DNA of 64,000 nt from positions 372,001 through 436,000 of the forward strand of contig CM016925.1 in assembly GCA_006247105.1 (NCBI GenBank). The letters are read 5' to 3'. Within the stretch, counting starts at the first letter, position 1; every line of letters begins with the position of its first letter. The notes beneath the pieces are model-generated. The model ran no database searches. It was given only the letters and a program-made list of their open reading frames with translations, and was not told where the DNA came from. Source of the stretch: Giardia muris (taxonomy: Eukaryota; Fornicata; Diplomonadida; Hexamitidae). The translations under genes were made by a program, and so were the position numbers. This document shows positions 32,849-41,484 of the stretch, one piece after another.

Positions 32849-35731
32849 TTATTTACCGCGGACGTACATCAGCTCGGCCAGGTTTGCTATTTGGTCCTCA
32901 TCGAAGGAGTCCTGCGCGAAACGCCGTTCAACACGGATGGAAGGGGGTCGAATGTCGAGACTGGAAACTGATCGAGAGTTATTCATCAAACGAGCCTCTC
33001 CCGTACTTCGAGCACCCGCTGTGTTGAAGTGTGCCTGTCTAGTCTGCCTAGGTGCTGCTGTGGCGCGTTTCTTGGCAAGGCAATAGATCGACAAGGAAAC
33101 GATTAGAAGGATAGCCGCGATCAGAAGGGCGATCGCAATGATTATTGGGAGGTCCTGCTTGATGAGCTTTTCCTTCTTGAGGAAAAGTACACGTGCTTGA
33201 TGGTTGAAGATGAGGAAGCACCCCGACCCACGCCAAACAGGGATGATGGCCGTGACGGAATCGTCAGTTATCTCGACGCTAGTGCAATTGTGTTCCATCA
33301 ACAAGCTATCGGAGAGGTTAGTGAACTTGGCTTCGATCTCTCGCGCTTGTAGACTAACGTCACTGATATACACCGTATTATTACTACCGTCTTGCAAATC
33401 AAGAATGGAGGCGGGGCCAGATAGCTGGACTTCGTATCCGGATGGCAAAGTGATGCTTCCGGCGGCTTGAGCAACCGTGAGCGTATATGGAACTCCTTTA
33501 TTGGTTGTTATCGAAAACATGACGGCACCAATATCGTTCAATCCACCTGAAAGGAGTTGAATGGTGGGGGCAGCTTGTTGTGCGCAACGTTGTTTGAATG
33601 TGTCTTCAGTCTCACTCTCATCAAGTAAAGGATAGAATGTGTAAAGGAACTGGCCAGTAGTCGCACCATTATCGATAAGTGTATGAACCGCATTGAGGTA
33701 TCTCTTTCTGACGGCGGTAGAACTTCCACCATCGACCATTGTGCTATAAGAACCGCTTTGATAGTCGGTATTTGCGGAGATGACGGTATCTGTTCCATGA
33801 ATGCAGACGCCAGTCATGTACTTAGCAGAACCATTGGGGAGCTGAGCAAAAAGAAACTCTGCTGAGTTGATGGTTGTTGAAGACTGTGTGACTGTGCCTT
33901 TGTTAGTTGAGACGACCATCGAGTCTGAAACAACTGGAATATTGAGGAAATTATACGTTATGGGCGTATTCCAGTGCTCAACTTGAGCCACAACGGCCGT
34001 ATGAAAAGCGTCTATGGTCCCAGAACCGCTTTCAACCTTCTCAACAATTACAATCTTCAATGCCTTGAGCGTGGTTCTACGGTCTATAAGACTGAAAATG
34101 ATGTAGGTTGAATCGCCGACGTTAAACAAGCCAGCGAGACATGACTTTGAGAGGTCGTTTGGAAGGTTCAATAAACCAGGACATTTCTTCTGCGCATCGG
34201 CTGGATTTGTATTCGGAATTATGGTACCCTGATACTTATTGAGCGATGCAGATGGATAATACCCATCATATAGCTCCAGAACGCCTACAGGATATACATA
34301 CTCATGCCCATAACGTTGATAGAACCCATTCATATTGATCCCATTCGAACATGCATAGTTTGAAGTACGACAGGACGTCATGGCCATCACATAACGATAA
34401 CGTTCCGTCCCTATGATGACGACATCCGCATAAGGAAGCCACTCCACCCCTGTCCAGACCGTAGGAGTAAAGGTCCCTGTACCACCTGCAATCCCATAAA
34501 CCTGATAGGCGTCTTGTAAGGCCGTTGCAAAGGCTTGCGGGAACGTTGCTATAGTCCTTGGAAGGCATTGCACCGCTCGCTCTTGCATATAACCACCAAT
34601 GGTACGAATAAGGGTTGCCTGATCTCCAGACATGTATCCGAAGCGTTCCAACGCTTTATAAGTGCTTGCGAAGAGAGCTAAGGCGAGTGAGCTGCGTATA
34701 GTCCCATTAATCGTCTCGTTTGCAACTCCAACTCCAAGGAAGGCGCCAGAAAAGGTACAGTAGACTAGAGCTGGTGCGACTGTCTTGTTAAAGTAGATGA
34801 TAAGGATATCTAGGACGGTGGTGGCAAGTTTGGCTTGCTCTTGAACGTTCGGGTCTAAACCTGCAAGAATCAACAAAGTGCGATACACAAACTCAAGCCC
34901 TTCGTCACCGGAACCAGGAATCGATGCATGGTGAGTAAAGCTTCCATCACCACGGAACCCATCAACGTTTCCACTCCCTTTTAAGTCATCAGCAGTCGGT
35001 GCCCAGAGACGATAATACTCTCCTAACTGTGTCGCCTGAAGGATCAACTTTGATAGCCCTATGTATGAGGCATGTACAAGATAGTTGTAAGTAACTTCTG
35101 CCTCACTAATTGGAGCCGATTGAGGACAAGTCTCCGTGTTATACCAAGCGCTTGAGTCATGTAGACAACGAGTGAACTCAGCATTGTTGGGTGGGAGCGT
35201 GAAGGCCGCCATAGCAGAGTTCTTATTACAAGAGACCATTTTATCATCGGTACCGCTCAATGCGATGATCCCCGCAGTCTCCTCTGGTACCTGAAGCCCC
35301 CAAATCATGGGGTTCGTGTCATAGAGTCGGATAGGCCTATATATCATCTGAAGAAAAGAGACTGCATATGAAAGACATGTATCAAGATCCGTGGTCACCC
35401 CACTCAATGTCAGCTTTGAATACTTCGCGCACAACATAAGTCGTATTCTCCGCATCACCTCCAGAACGTTATTCGGGTCGTCCACGTTAGAAAGGGAGCT
35501 CCATGGGGCACCAGTTGTTTGACAACTGTTCAGATAGTCCGTCACATTCGCGGTCAACGTCGTCTCGAAGCTGGTTCGAAAGGCATCTGGTATCGAATCC
35601 CAATTCGTCGGGCAGAGGCGTTCCCCATACGTCTTCTCGAGCTTCTCCCCTATCCCTACCACGGGCTTGTATATGAGTGCGTTGTCTGGGAAGCGGAAGG
35701 CGAGGCAGATCGGAAGAAGGATTAGAATCAT
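32849..35731 (-). CDS. membrane-anchored polysaccharide lyase family 8-like protein, active site altered
   Basis: The protein has 960 residues. There is a signal peptide (MILILLPICLAF), a large luminal or extracellular part, one transmembrane helix near the C-terminus (IIIAIALLIAAILLIVSLSI, about 866-885) and a basic tail of about 70 residues. The ectodomain shows the fold signatures of hyaluronate/chondroitin/xanthan lyases. NPMIWGLQVPEETAGIIAL (about 140-158) corresponds to the NWW-EIGIP segment. VDGFRGDGSFTHHASIP (about 256-272) corresponds to DGF-ADGSFIQHNDIP. MTSCRTSNYACSNGINMNGFY (about 451-471, split here by family blocks) corresponds to the MSSSR-NYE-INGEN-KGWY block. The general His is kept (H268), but the catalytic Tyr nine residues on is Glu277, so lyase activity is doubtful. 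The RGR-type motif that precedes the Arg block in enzymes is also not seen. The C-terminal part is beta-rich, as in the family. Confidence 0.7.
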   Translation of the reverse strand: MILILLPICLAFRFPDNALIYKPVVGIGEKLEKTYGERLCPTNWDSIPDAFRTSFETTLTANVTDYLNSCQTTGAPWSSLSNVDDPNNVLEVMRRIRLMLCAKYSKLTLSGVTTDLDTCLSYAVSFLQMIYRPIRLYDTNPMIWGLQVPEETAGIIALSGTDDKMVSCNKNSAMAAFTLPPNNAEFTRCLHDSSAWYNTETCPQSAPISEAEVTYNYLVHASYIGLSKLILQATQLGEYYRLWAPTADDLKGSGNVDGFRGDGSFTHHASIPGSGDEGLEFVYRTLLILAGLDPNVQEQAKLATTVLDILIIYFNKTVAPALVYCTFSGAFLGVGVANETINGTIRSSLALALFASTYKALERFGYMSGDQATLIRTIGGYMQERAVQCLPRTIATFPQAFATALQDAYQVYGIAGGTGTFTPTVWTGVEWLPYADVVIIGTERYRYVMAMTSCRTSNYACSNGINMNGFYQRYGHEYVYPVGVLELYDGYYPSASLNKYQGTIIPNTNPADAQKKCPGLLNLPNDLSKSCLAGLFNVGDSTYIIFSLIDRRTTLKALKIVIVEKVESGSGTIDAFHTAVVAQVEHWNTPITYNFLNIPVVSDSMVVSTNKGTVTQSSTTINSAEFLFAQLPNGSAKYMTGVCIHGTDTVISANTDYQSGSYSTMVDGGSSTAVRKRYLNAVHTLIDNGATTGQFLYTFYPLLDESETEDTFKQRCAQQAAPTIQLLSGGLNDIGAVMFSITTNKGVPYTLTVAQAAGSITLPSGYEVQLSGPASILDLQDGSNNTVYISDVSLQAREIEAKFTNLSDSLLMEHNCTSVEITDDSVTAIIPVWRGSGCFLIFNHQARVLFLKKEKLIKQDLPIIIAIALLIAAILLIVSLSIYCLAKKRATAAPRQTRQAHFNTAGARSTGEARLMNNSRSVSSLDIRPPSIRVERRFAQDSFDEDQIANLAELMYVRGK

Positions 35732-35790
35732 GAGCGTTTTGTCTCTTATCAGGTCGGATTCCTAAGGAGATGCCAGCCAACATTTTACAC

Positions 35791-36525
35791 TCATTCCGTT
35801 GCTTCAAACCCGAGCGAACGCTTCATCCGAGCGAGGGCGCTAAGGTTCGGGGTCTTCCCGACGGTTAAGGGCTTCTTCGACTTCTGTGGGATAAAGGGCT
35901 TTTCTACGGGATGATACTCGCGCGCCCTGAAGCGATTCTTCTCATATTCCTCCCGCATTTCCCTCTCCTCAATGAGTGCCTTCTCCATCGAGGCAAGGCG
36001 CTCCTGCTTCTCACGTTCCTCTGCCTTCTTCTGGACAAACTCCTCGAAGGCTTGGCGACGAACCGCTTGCTGCGCAGTATGGAGACGAATGTGGTGCGTC
36101 TCACGGATATTGCGGGTCTGGATGTTATATTCGCACTCATCAGTGACGGAATCCTCGTCCTGCATGGGCTTCCGACTCCTCCGGAGCCCGAACGGAAAGA
36201 TGCTATTCATGAGCCGTCTGAAATACCCGGGCGCCGGGCGTGGAGGTGGCGGGCGGTGAGGATTCCGCACCGCCCACGCCTGGATCTGCTCGCGTTGCTC
36301 TGGTGTACACACGTTAGCCCTGGCAGAACGGATAGGTACCTGGGCTGAGCGGGAACGCGGAGCACCCGTGCTCGAGCTACGGGCACGTACCTGGTGCGCG
36401 AGCCCAGACCCGTTCGCCCCCATACTGCGGCGCATCTCCCGCACGGCGCGCCACTCGTCTGCTTGCGCGCGGATGTCCGCCAGACGTCCCATTGGAGCAT
36501 GAGCAACCCCGGGATCGCGGCCCAT
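35791..36525 (-). CDS. basic helical protein, function unknown
   Basis: The protein has 244 residues. The N-terminal about 125 residues are Arg/Pro/Ala-rich and probably disordered (STGAPRSRSAQVPIRSAR, RPPPPRPAPGYFRR). Residues 145-205 form a highly charged helix (FEEFVQKKAEEREKQERLAS, MEKALIEEREMREEYEKNRF). A Lys/Pro tail KPFIPQKSKKPLTVGKTPNL follows. Charged helices with KPF/KPLT-like tails occur in microtubule-associated and flagellar proteins, and the divergent neighbour is a doublet-microtubule protein, so a cytoskeletal role is a reasonable guess only. The ATG at 36525 follows TTTTTTGA. No catalytic motif is visible. Confidence 0.7.
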   Translation of the reverse strand: MGRDPGVAHAPMGRLADIRAQADEWRAVREMRRSMGANGSGLAHQVRARSSSTGAPRSRSAQVPIRSARANVCTPEQREQIQAWAVRNPHRPPPPRPAPGYFRRLMNSIFPFGLRRSRKPMQDEDSVTDECEYNIQTRNIRETHHIRLHTAQQAVRRQAFEEFVQKKAEEREKQERLASMEKALIEEREMREEYEKNRFRAREYHPVEKPFIPQKSKKPLTVGKTPNLSALARMKRSLGFEATE

Positions 36526-36551
36526 TCAAAAAATAGGAGGAAAATACAAAA
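36526..36551. promoter_or_regulatory. 26-base divergent promoter
   Basis: This A-rich gap (TCAAAAAATAGGAGGAAAAT, then ACAAAA) lies between the ATGs of the basic helical protein and the DM10 protein. It is almost devoid of C on the plus strand. An A-run directly precedes the plus-strand ATG. On the minus strand the ATG follows TCCTATTTTTTGA. It must carry initiator information for both genes unless promoters extend into the coding regions. Confidence 0.55.
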
Positions 36552-38519
36552 ATGAGTCGAAACGCGACATATCGCCTCATGTCTCAGACGAACGTGGATC
36601 CGAAGGACATCCCGTTCATGCCGGGGAATGCGTTTCCCGATCCGCACCGCACGAACTTCCCCGTCGCACACGCGATGGACATGGACCACCGCATCCGAAC
36701 GCATGACGAGGAGAAGGCCCTCTCTGCCCCGACAGGGCTCACGTCGGCCTACACGGCGACGCTTGCCCCGGTCGATTACGACGAGAGGCGTGCTCTCCGT
36801 ACGACCTGGACGATGCGCCAACCTGCTGATCATCTCGAATGGGGAGAGGGCCATGCAAAGTCGATGACCGTCCGTGGGGAGTTCCTCAGGACAACGCGTG
36901 GCGCAATCGGGTGCCGCACAAACTCGCTCAACGCGCTCATGGCGACGGGGGTACGTCCGGATGCGACGCTTCTTCCGCGTACACATGAGGAGGAGCGCCA
37001 GTTCGCCCGCTCGATAGCGAAGTTCCAGCCGGACTACGCCACGCTCGACCGCATCGTGCTTCGCTTCTTTGCTTGGTTCCTCGAGGACGTCTTCGAGTCG
37101 CAGTCTGAGAAGCGACGCATCCGCCACGTCTTCATCGATTACTACCTCGTCGATCGTACGATTCAGATCCAGGAGCGCCCGATGAAGAACTCAGGTATCC
37201 CGCAGGGAGACTTGATTAAGAGGCACCGAATTCCCCGCGACTTCCGCGACGCGGCGTCCGGGTTTATCTCCCTTGAGGATCTGAGGGTCGGGGAGGCTGT
37301 CTGCATCTATTCCCGTGTCTTCTACATCTATGGCTGCAACGATTCGACCCGGCAATTCATGGAGTGTCAGGCCGCTCCTGGAGAGGTGATCCCACCGAAC
37401 CTTCCACCCGAGTCGATTCCACAGGATCCATACCTTGCAGAAAGGCAAGCAACAGAGGTGGCGATCATGGGGAAGACACACGTCACTCCTCACGTTCCAG
37501 AGGAGAAGCTGGCGAAGTTCCTGCGTCACGACCGCGAGGTTCTCCGCTTCTATGCTATCTGGGACAACCGTCACCTGGTCTATGGAGAAGTCCGTCAGCT
37601 TATCATTCACTTCTTCCTGGCAGATGATACGATTGAGGTCCTTGAGGTCCTACCGCAGAACTCAGGGCGTGACCCGTTCCCAGCGTTCCTGCGCCGCCAG
37701 AAGGTCCCGAAGCAGCACACGATGACGCAGTTTGCAGAGCACGCGCTCGCCACGAACGTCTTCTACACGGCCCACGACTTCAGGATTGGGACTGTCGTCC
37801 CGATCTTTGGGCGTCCGATGTACATCTACGACTGTGACTCCTATACGCGCGAGTATATGGTCCGCGAGCTTGGGTATAGCCCGCGCGACGTTCAGCCAAT
37901 AGCGAAGCAGGACGTCCTTAGAGCACAGCCAGGGCTTTCTTCGACCACCGCCCTATGTAACCTGGTTGGGAAGACTCGTGCGGACATCTCGGCCCTCTTC
38001 CCGGCAGACGTCCACCACATCGGCGCGGACATCGACACCGTTGGGAGCTGCATCTCGATTCATCCGGATGCGCCTCGACCGGACGTTGTCCGCTGGATGA
38101 AGTTCGGAAACCTCTGCCTCCGCTTCCTCGCGAGGTTCGCCGCCTGCAGCGCCAACAGGCCCGTGCACATCACACAGACAGACAGGGTGTTCGTCATTTC
38201 GTACTTCTTCAGCGACGGGAGCGTCTCTGTCTTCGAGCCGACGGAGACGACTACACCGGGCTTCGGGTACAAGTTCCTCGAGCGCGGCCTGGTCGTCAAC
38301 GAGGGGGCCACCAGCAGCCAGAACCTTGCGGGGACCGGAATGCAGAGCAAGAAGAAGGTATACATCGACTACAGAGACCTCGGCGTCGGAAAGGTGGTCG
38401 AGCTTAACGCCCATTGCTTCGAGATCATTGAGGCCGATGAGCGCACGAAGCATATCCTTGAGGCGCTCCACGCTGTCGGAGACGACCTGACTCGCTTCGA
38501 CCCGACGCCGTTCTTCTAA
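36552..38519 (+). CDS. DM10-domain protein, EFHC1/Rib72-like
   Basis: The protein has 655 residues. Three DM10 domains are visible, at about 165-275, 330-440 and 505-640. Each has the VLRFFA / IHFFLADDTIEVLEV / NSGRDPFPAFLRR-K-P / YDFRIG core, clearest in the second (VLRFYAIWDNRHLVYGEVRQ, then LIIHFFLADDTIEVLE, PQNSGRDPFPAFLRRQKVP). EFHC1, EFHC2 and Rib72 are microtubule inner proteins of axonemal doublets with the same three-domain order. Those proteins carry EF-hands after the third domain, whereas here the protein ends soon after it and no EF-hand is seen. The N-terminal 160 residues include the PGNAFPDPHRTNF motif that precedes the domains in the family. Shares a 26-base divergent promoter region with the basic protein. 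Confidence 0.92.
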   Translation: MSRNATYRLMSQTNVDPKDIPFMPGNAFPDPHRTNFPVAHAMDMDHRIRTHDEEKALSAPTGLTSAYTATLAPVDYDERRALRTTWTMRQPADHLEWGEGHAKSMTVRGEFLRTTRGAIGCRTNSLNALMATGVRPDATLLPRTHEEERQFARSIAKFQPDYATLDRIVLRFFAWFLEDVFESQSEKRRIRHVFIDYYLVDRTIQIQERPMKNSGIPQGDLIKRHRIPRDFRDAASGFISLEDLRVGEAVCIYSRVFYIYGCNDSTRQFMECQAAPGEVIPPNLPPESIPQDPYLAERQATEVAIMGKTHVTPHVPEEKLAKFLRHDREVLRFYAIWDNRHLVYGEVRQLIIHFFLADDTIEVLEVLPQNSGRDPFPAFLRRQKVPKQHTMTQFAEHALATNVFYTAHDFRIGTVVPIFGRPMYIYDCDSYTREYMVRELGYSPRDVQPIAKQDVLRAQPGLSSTTALCNLVGKTRADISALFPADVHHIGADIDTVGSCISIHPDAPRPDVVRWMKFGNLCLRFLARFAACSANRPVHITQTDRVFVISYFFSDGSVSVFEPTETTTPGFGYKFLERGLVVNEGATSSQNLAGTGMQSKKKVYIDYRDLGVGKVVELNAHCFEIIEADERTKHILEALHAVGDDLTRFDPTPFF

Positions 38520-38697
38520 GATAATAGGGGTGGAAGTGACTAATCGATGGTCCAGTTCAGAGGTCTAGAAAGGCACAAGGAGAAGAAGGGTAAAGCTAAG
38601 GACGTTGAGGTACTGAGAGATGATACTTAAAGAAGAAAGCACCTGGTCCCTGTTCCGAAACGTTTTCACTTACTGACTTGATCGTGTCGGTTCGTAG

Positions 38698-40806
38698 TTA
38701 ATCCTCAGCCTCTCCAAGAAGCTTACGACAACAACGCGAGACCTTGGTGGGGTTTTCTGAGATCGTACTGGCCTGTGTATCGGTACGGTTAGTCCAAACG
38801 AAGGTGCCATCCTCCCACTCGGTAAGAGCTATTCGTCCCTGTTCGACCTTAATGCTCTTATTTAGCCTACAAGGGAGGATGGGGGTGATGTCTTGGCCCA
38901 TGGCACGCCAAAGGAAGGTATCTAGGCCTGTGGCAAAGAAGAGGACAACAAAGATAATGGCAAATGGGAAGTATTCTGCAAACTCCCAACCCCCGATATT
39001 GACAGCTCGCATCCCCTTCATCACCTGGGAGTAGGCGGTCTCGACATTTTTCTGCAGCATATTCATGATGTTCCAGCCCAAGGGGAAGGTATAAGATGGT
39101 ACCCTGCCAAGTAGGAAGTAAGCGGAGAAAACATCGGTCGACCGCTGGGTCATCCGGTAGATCCCGAGGAAGTTCGTGACTTCCAGGGCATACAGGATAT
39201 ACACCTCGACGAAGGTGAAGCTGATAAGGGTCACAAAGAAGGCCCAGGTGTCCGGGTTCAAGGACGTCCTCATGTTAGCAAATAAGAGAAGGGGTGAGTG
39301 TTCCGATAACCCAGGGATAGGCAAAGAGACGAAGATCTCTGAGAAAAGAACTATAATCGAGAAGAAGATGACCAAAAGGGAGAGCAGGACATAGCAGGTT
39401 ATTCGCAACCCCTTGAAGTACACATAAAAGAAGGTTCCATGCTTCCCATTAAATCTTCTAGCCCAGACAGGCGAAAGGGTCATCGTATCCAGATCACTAC
39501 GCCTCGACTTGCACCTCCCTAGCGTCGCCGCTAGTTGGTAGAAGTTCTTCTTCTGTACTAAGATGTTCATGGTTCCATGCTCTCGCATCAGTTTCCAATA
39601 GACACCACGAAGCTTGAAATTGATCTTCTCCAATTGCTTGACAGCCGTCTTGATGACTCCTTTATCATACCCGGCGGCACAATACTTGTCACAGGATAGA
39701 CGAGGCAGATCCTTTGTGGATGGAAGCCTCGGTTCACGTGGTAAACAGGGATAATATAACACGTCCAGGTTCGATACTGTCTCCAGACCAGGATCCACAC
39801 TCCTCTTGAGCGAAAATGGCTCAGTGGTGTATGTCACTGTCACCTTTTCTTCTTCCTGTGAGGCTCCCTTCTTAATATTGGGAGGTGGGTCAATGGCCTG
39901 TGGTCCAAGAAGAGACCCTGTTGACGATGGCTTCTTCAACCCCGCTCTAATCGATGACGCATCCGGATCCTGATACTCTAGTAAGGAATGCGTTGATCTG
40001 GTTGAACCCGGTCGACTTCTTGACTGAGACCTTGTCGACGCTGAACGCGCCGTCTTCGCCGTGTTTAATCCCAGATGATCGTCGTCAATCAGTTGAAGGC
40101 CATTAATCCTGGTCGAGAACCGATACATTGGGTTGTCGACCTGCAGAATACGAAGAGCTAAATCCTGTTGCTCCCGAAGGGCGATTACTGACCTATATAG
40201 CTTCCGGATACGCGCTGCGGCCTTATTTCCGTCGTAATAGACCTGCTTCAAGCGGAGAGATGGGAAACTTGCGATTACCAGACGTTTGGGCATGTCAACG
40301 AGCCCGAATCCAAGGACTAGGATGACTTGGAACGTCCCCAACGTATTGACAATGGTGAAGACCAAACCAACAAGAACATTAAGCGTCACCTTCTTCAAGG
40401 CGATAAGAACACCGACGATAATGGCCACTGGGACAACGATGACCAAGTAGAGGATGAGCGTGCGCTTCATCCCTGCACCTAGTCGTCCCCAGAAATTCCA
40501 GTGGCCAGACTTCAAGGTCTGCTTATGGAAGAATAGAATTGCCCAATTGAACGCGATCCAACCAAAGTATATGACCTTCCAGAACGTAGACATCCACCGT
40601 TGGTATGCCTGGTCAATGCTCTGTCGCGCGAGAAGCGCGTCTACTGGAAAAGAGCAGTACGCGACCATCCCAAAACTCAAGGCGATTATCAAATAGACAT
40701 AATCCAGAGTAGAATGTTGTATTGGGAAGTAGAGCATAGTGAGCACGATGAAGACCAGGGCAAGCGCAGAGGTGATAATACAGCCAAGGATGGGCTCGAA
40801 ATCCAT
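38698..40806 (-). CDS. LMBR1-like membrane protein (LMBRD2 type)
   Basis: The protein has 702 residues with about nine transmembrane helices, four or five in the first 180 residues (IITSALALVFIVLTMLYFPI, VYLIIALSFGMVAYCSFPV, LILYLVIVVPVAIIVGVLIAL, VFTIVNTLGTFQVILVLGFG) and four in the last 250. The motif LGFGLVDMPKRL (about 165-176) after the fifth helix is the LMBR1/LMBRD2 family mark. A cytoplasmic loop of about 270 residues includes a Ser/Arg-rich segment (ARSASTRSQSRSRPGSTRST). Then NFKLRGVYWKLMREHG, typical of LMBRD2, precedes the second bundle. LMBRD proteins are thought to act in membrane receptor trafficking or signalling; the mechanism is not settled. Confidence 0.82.
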   Translation of the reverse strand: MDFEPILGCIITSALALVFIVLTMLYFPIQHSTLDYVYLIIALSFGMVAYCSFPVDALLARQSIDQAYQRWMSTFWKVIYFGWIAFNWAILFFHKQTLKSGHWNFWGRLGAGMKRTLILYLVIVVPVAIIVGVLIALKKVTLNVLVGLVFTIVNTLGTFQVILVLGFGLVDMPKRLVIASFPSLRLKQVYYDGNKAAARIRKLYRSVIALREQQDLALRILQVDNPMYRFSTRINGLQLIDDDHLGLNTAKTARSASTRSQSRSRPGSTRSTHSLLEYQDPDASSIRAGLKKPSSTGSLLGPQAIDPPPNIKKGASQEEEKVTVTYTTEPFSLKRSVDPGLETVSNLDVLYYPCLPREPRLPSTKDLPRLSCDKYCAAGYDKGVIKTAVKQLEKINFKLRGVYWKLMREHGTMNILVQKKNFYQLAATLGRCKSRRSDLDTMTLSPVWARRFNGKHGTFFYVYFKGLRITCYVLLSLLVIFFSIIVLFSEIFVSLPIPGLSEHSPLLLFANMRTSLNPDTWAFFVTLISFTFVEVYILYALEVTNFLGIYRMTQRSTDVFSAYFLLGRVPSYTFPLGWNIMNMLQKNVETAYSQVMKGMRAVNIGGWEFAEYFPFAIIFVVLFFATGLDTFLWRAMGQDITPILPCRLNKSIKVEQGRIALTEWEDGTFVWTNRTDTQASTISENPTKVSRCCRKLLGEAED

Positions 40807-40830
40807 ATTTTTTCCTCCCGCTTTACTCCC

Positions 40831-41484
40831 CTAGGCCCCATGAGACTCCCGTTTCCGCCGCAGAAGGCTTATGGGACTGTTCACTAGCACCCCCGTTCCA
40901 TACCCGTACGCGGAATGCTTGAGCAGGACTGGTGCCGCAACGCCAACACGAACAGACCGTGACCGTTGAGTCGAAGAAAGAGTCCCTTGTGGAACCGAGA
41001 AGTCGGTTATTGATGGGAAGAGCTTGATAATCTCCGCCTTTTGCTCCTCAAAGACTGGGTTCCCACTGAGTAAGATCTGCTTCAAAGGCAGGTGCATAAC
41101 GCAATAGAGCGCCTTGATGTCTGTGATCCTATTGTCCCGGAGGTCGATCTGTTCCAGCTTGAAGCAGTCAAGAAAGCAGTCAAGATCCGAAAGGCGATTT
41201 CCTCGGAATGAGACGGTGACAAGATCCTCAAACATCCCGAGCCCCGTTAGGTCTGTAAGCTCAGAACCGTTGACCCCGAGCTCCTGAAGGCGCGGAAACG
41301 CCTGTGCCAGGTCCAGAATCGTAACGTCGGCGCTCTGGAGCACGAGCCGCCGGAGGTTCGGCAAGAACCGTCCGATGGCATCGATCGAGTCTGGTGCGTC
41401 CTCCAGATCAAGGACCAAATCTGTCACCTCTGCAAGGTCGGCCTGACCGGTGATCTCTTTGAGCTTCGCTGTGTTGAGCATCAT
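40831..41484 (-). CDS. leucine-rich repeat protein, LRRC56-like
   Basis: The protein has 217 residues. About five leucine-rich repeats of the SDS22 type span residues 20-155 (LPNLRRLVLQSADVTILDLA, FPRLQELGVNGSELTDLTGL, FEDLVTVSFRGNRLSDLDCF, KLEQIDLRDNRITDIKAL, LKQILLSGNPVFEE), closed by an LRR cap. The early phrase LVLDLEDAPDSIDAIGRFLPNL resembles LRRC56/ODA8, a factor in maturation and transport of outer dynein arms. That assignment is tentative, since SDS22-type repeats occur in many flagellar proteins. The start ATG overlaps the stop of the upstream gene by four bases (ATGA), with the A-run AAAAAA serving both as Lys codons of that gene and as initiator here. Confidence 0.75.
   Translation of the reverse strand: MMLNTAKLKEITGQADLAEVTDLVLDLEDAPDSIDAIGRFLPNLRRLVLQSADVTILDLAQAFPRLQELGVNGSELTDLTGLGMFEDLVTVSFRGNRLSDLDCFLDCFKLEQIDLRDNRITDIKALYCVMHLPLKQILLSGNPVFEEQKAEIIKLFPSITDFSVPQGTLSSTQRSRSVRVGVAAPVLLKHSAYGYGTGVLVNSPISLLRRKRESHGA

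Noticed and set aside
33618..33640. TCCTTTACTTGA on the minus strand, resembling the RNA-processing motif
   Set aside because: It lies inside the lyase-like coding sequence and encodes part of YPLLDESE. Two-mismatch matches are expected by chance several times in this window.
36207..37127. 306-codon frame on the minus strand overlapping the DM10 gene and the basic-protein gene
   Set aside because: It spans both real genes and their promoter and has an Arg-rich shadow composition. Both overlapped genes have better support.
38521..38697. Possible 27-residue lysine-rich short gene at about 38547-38630
   Set aside because: It does not match any known small ribosomal or other protein, and the spacer has no other sign of coding.
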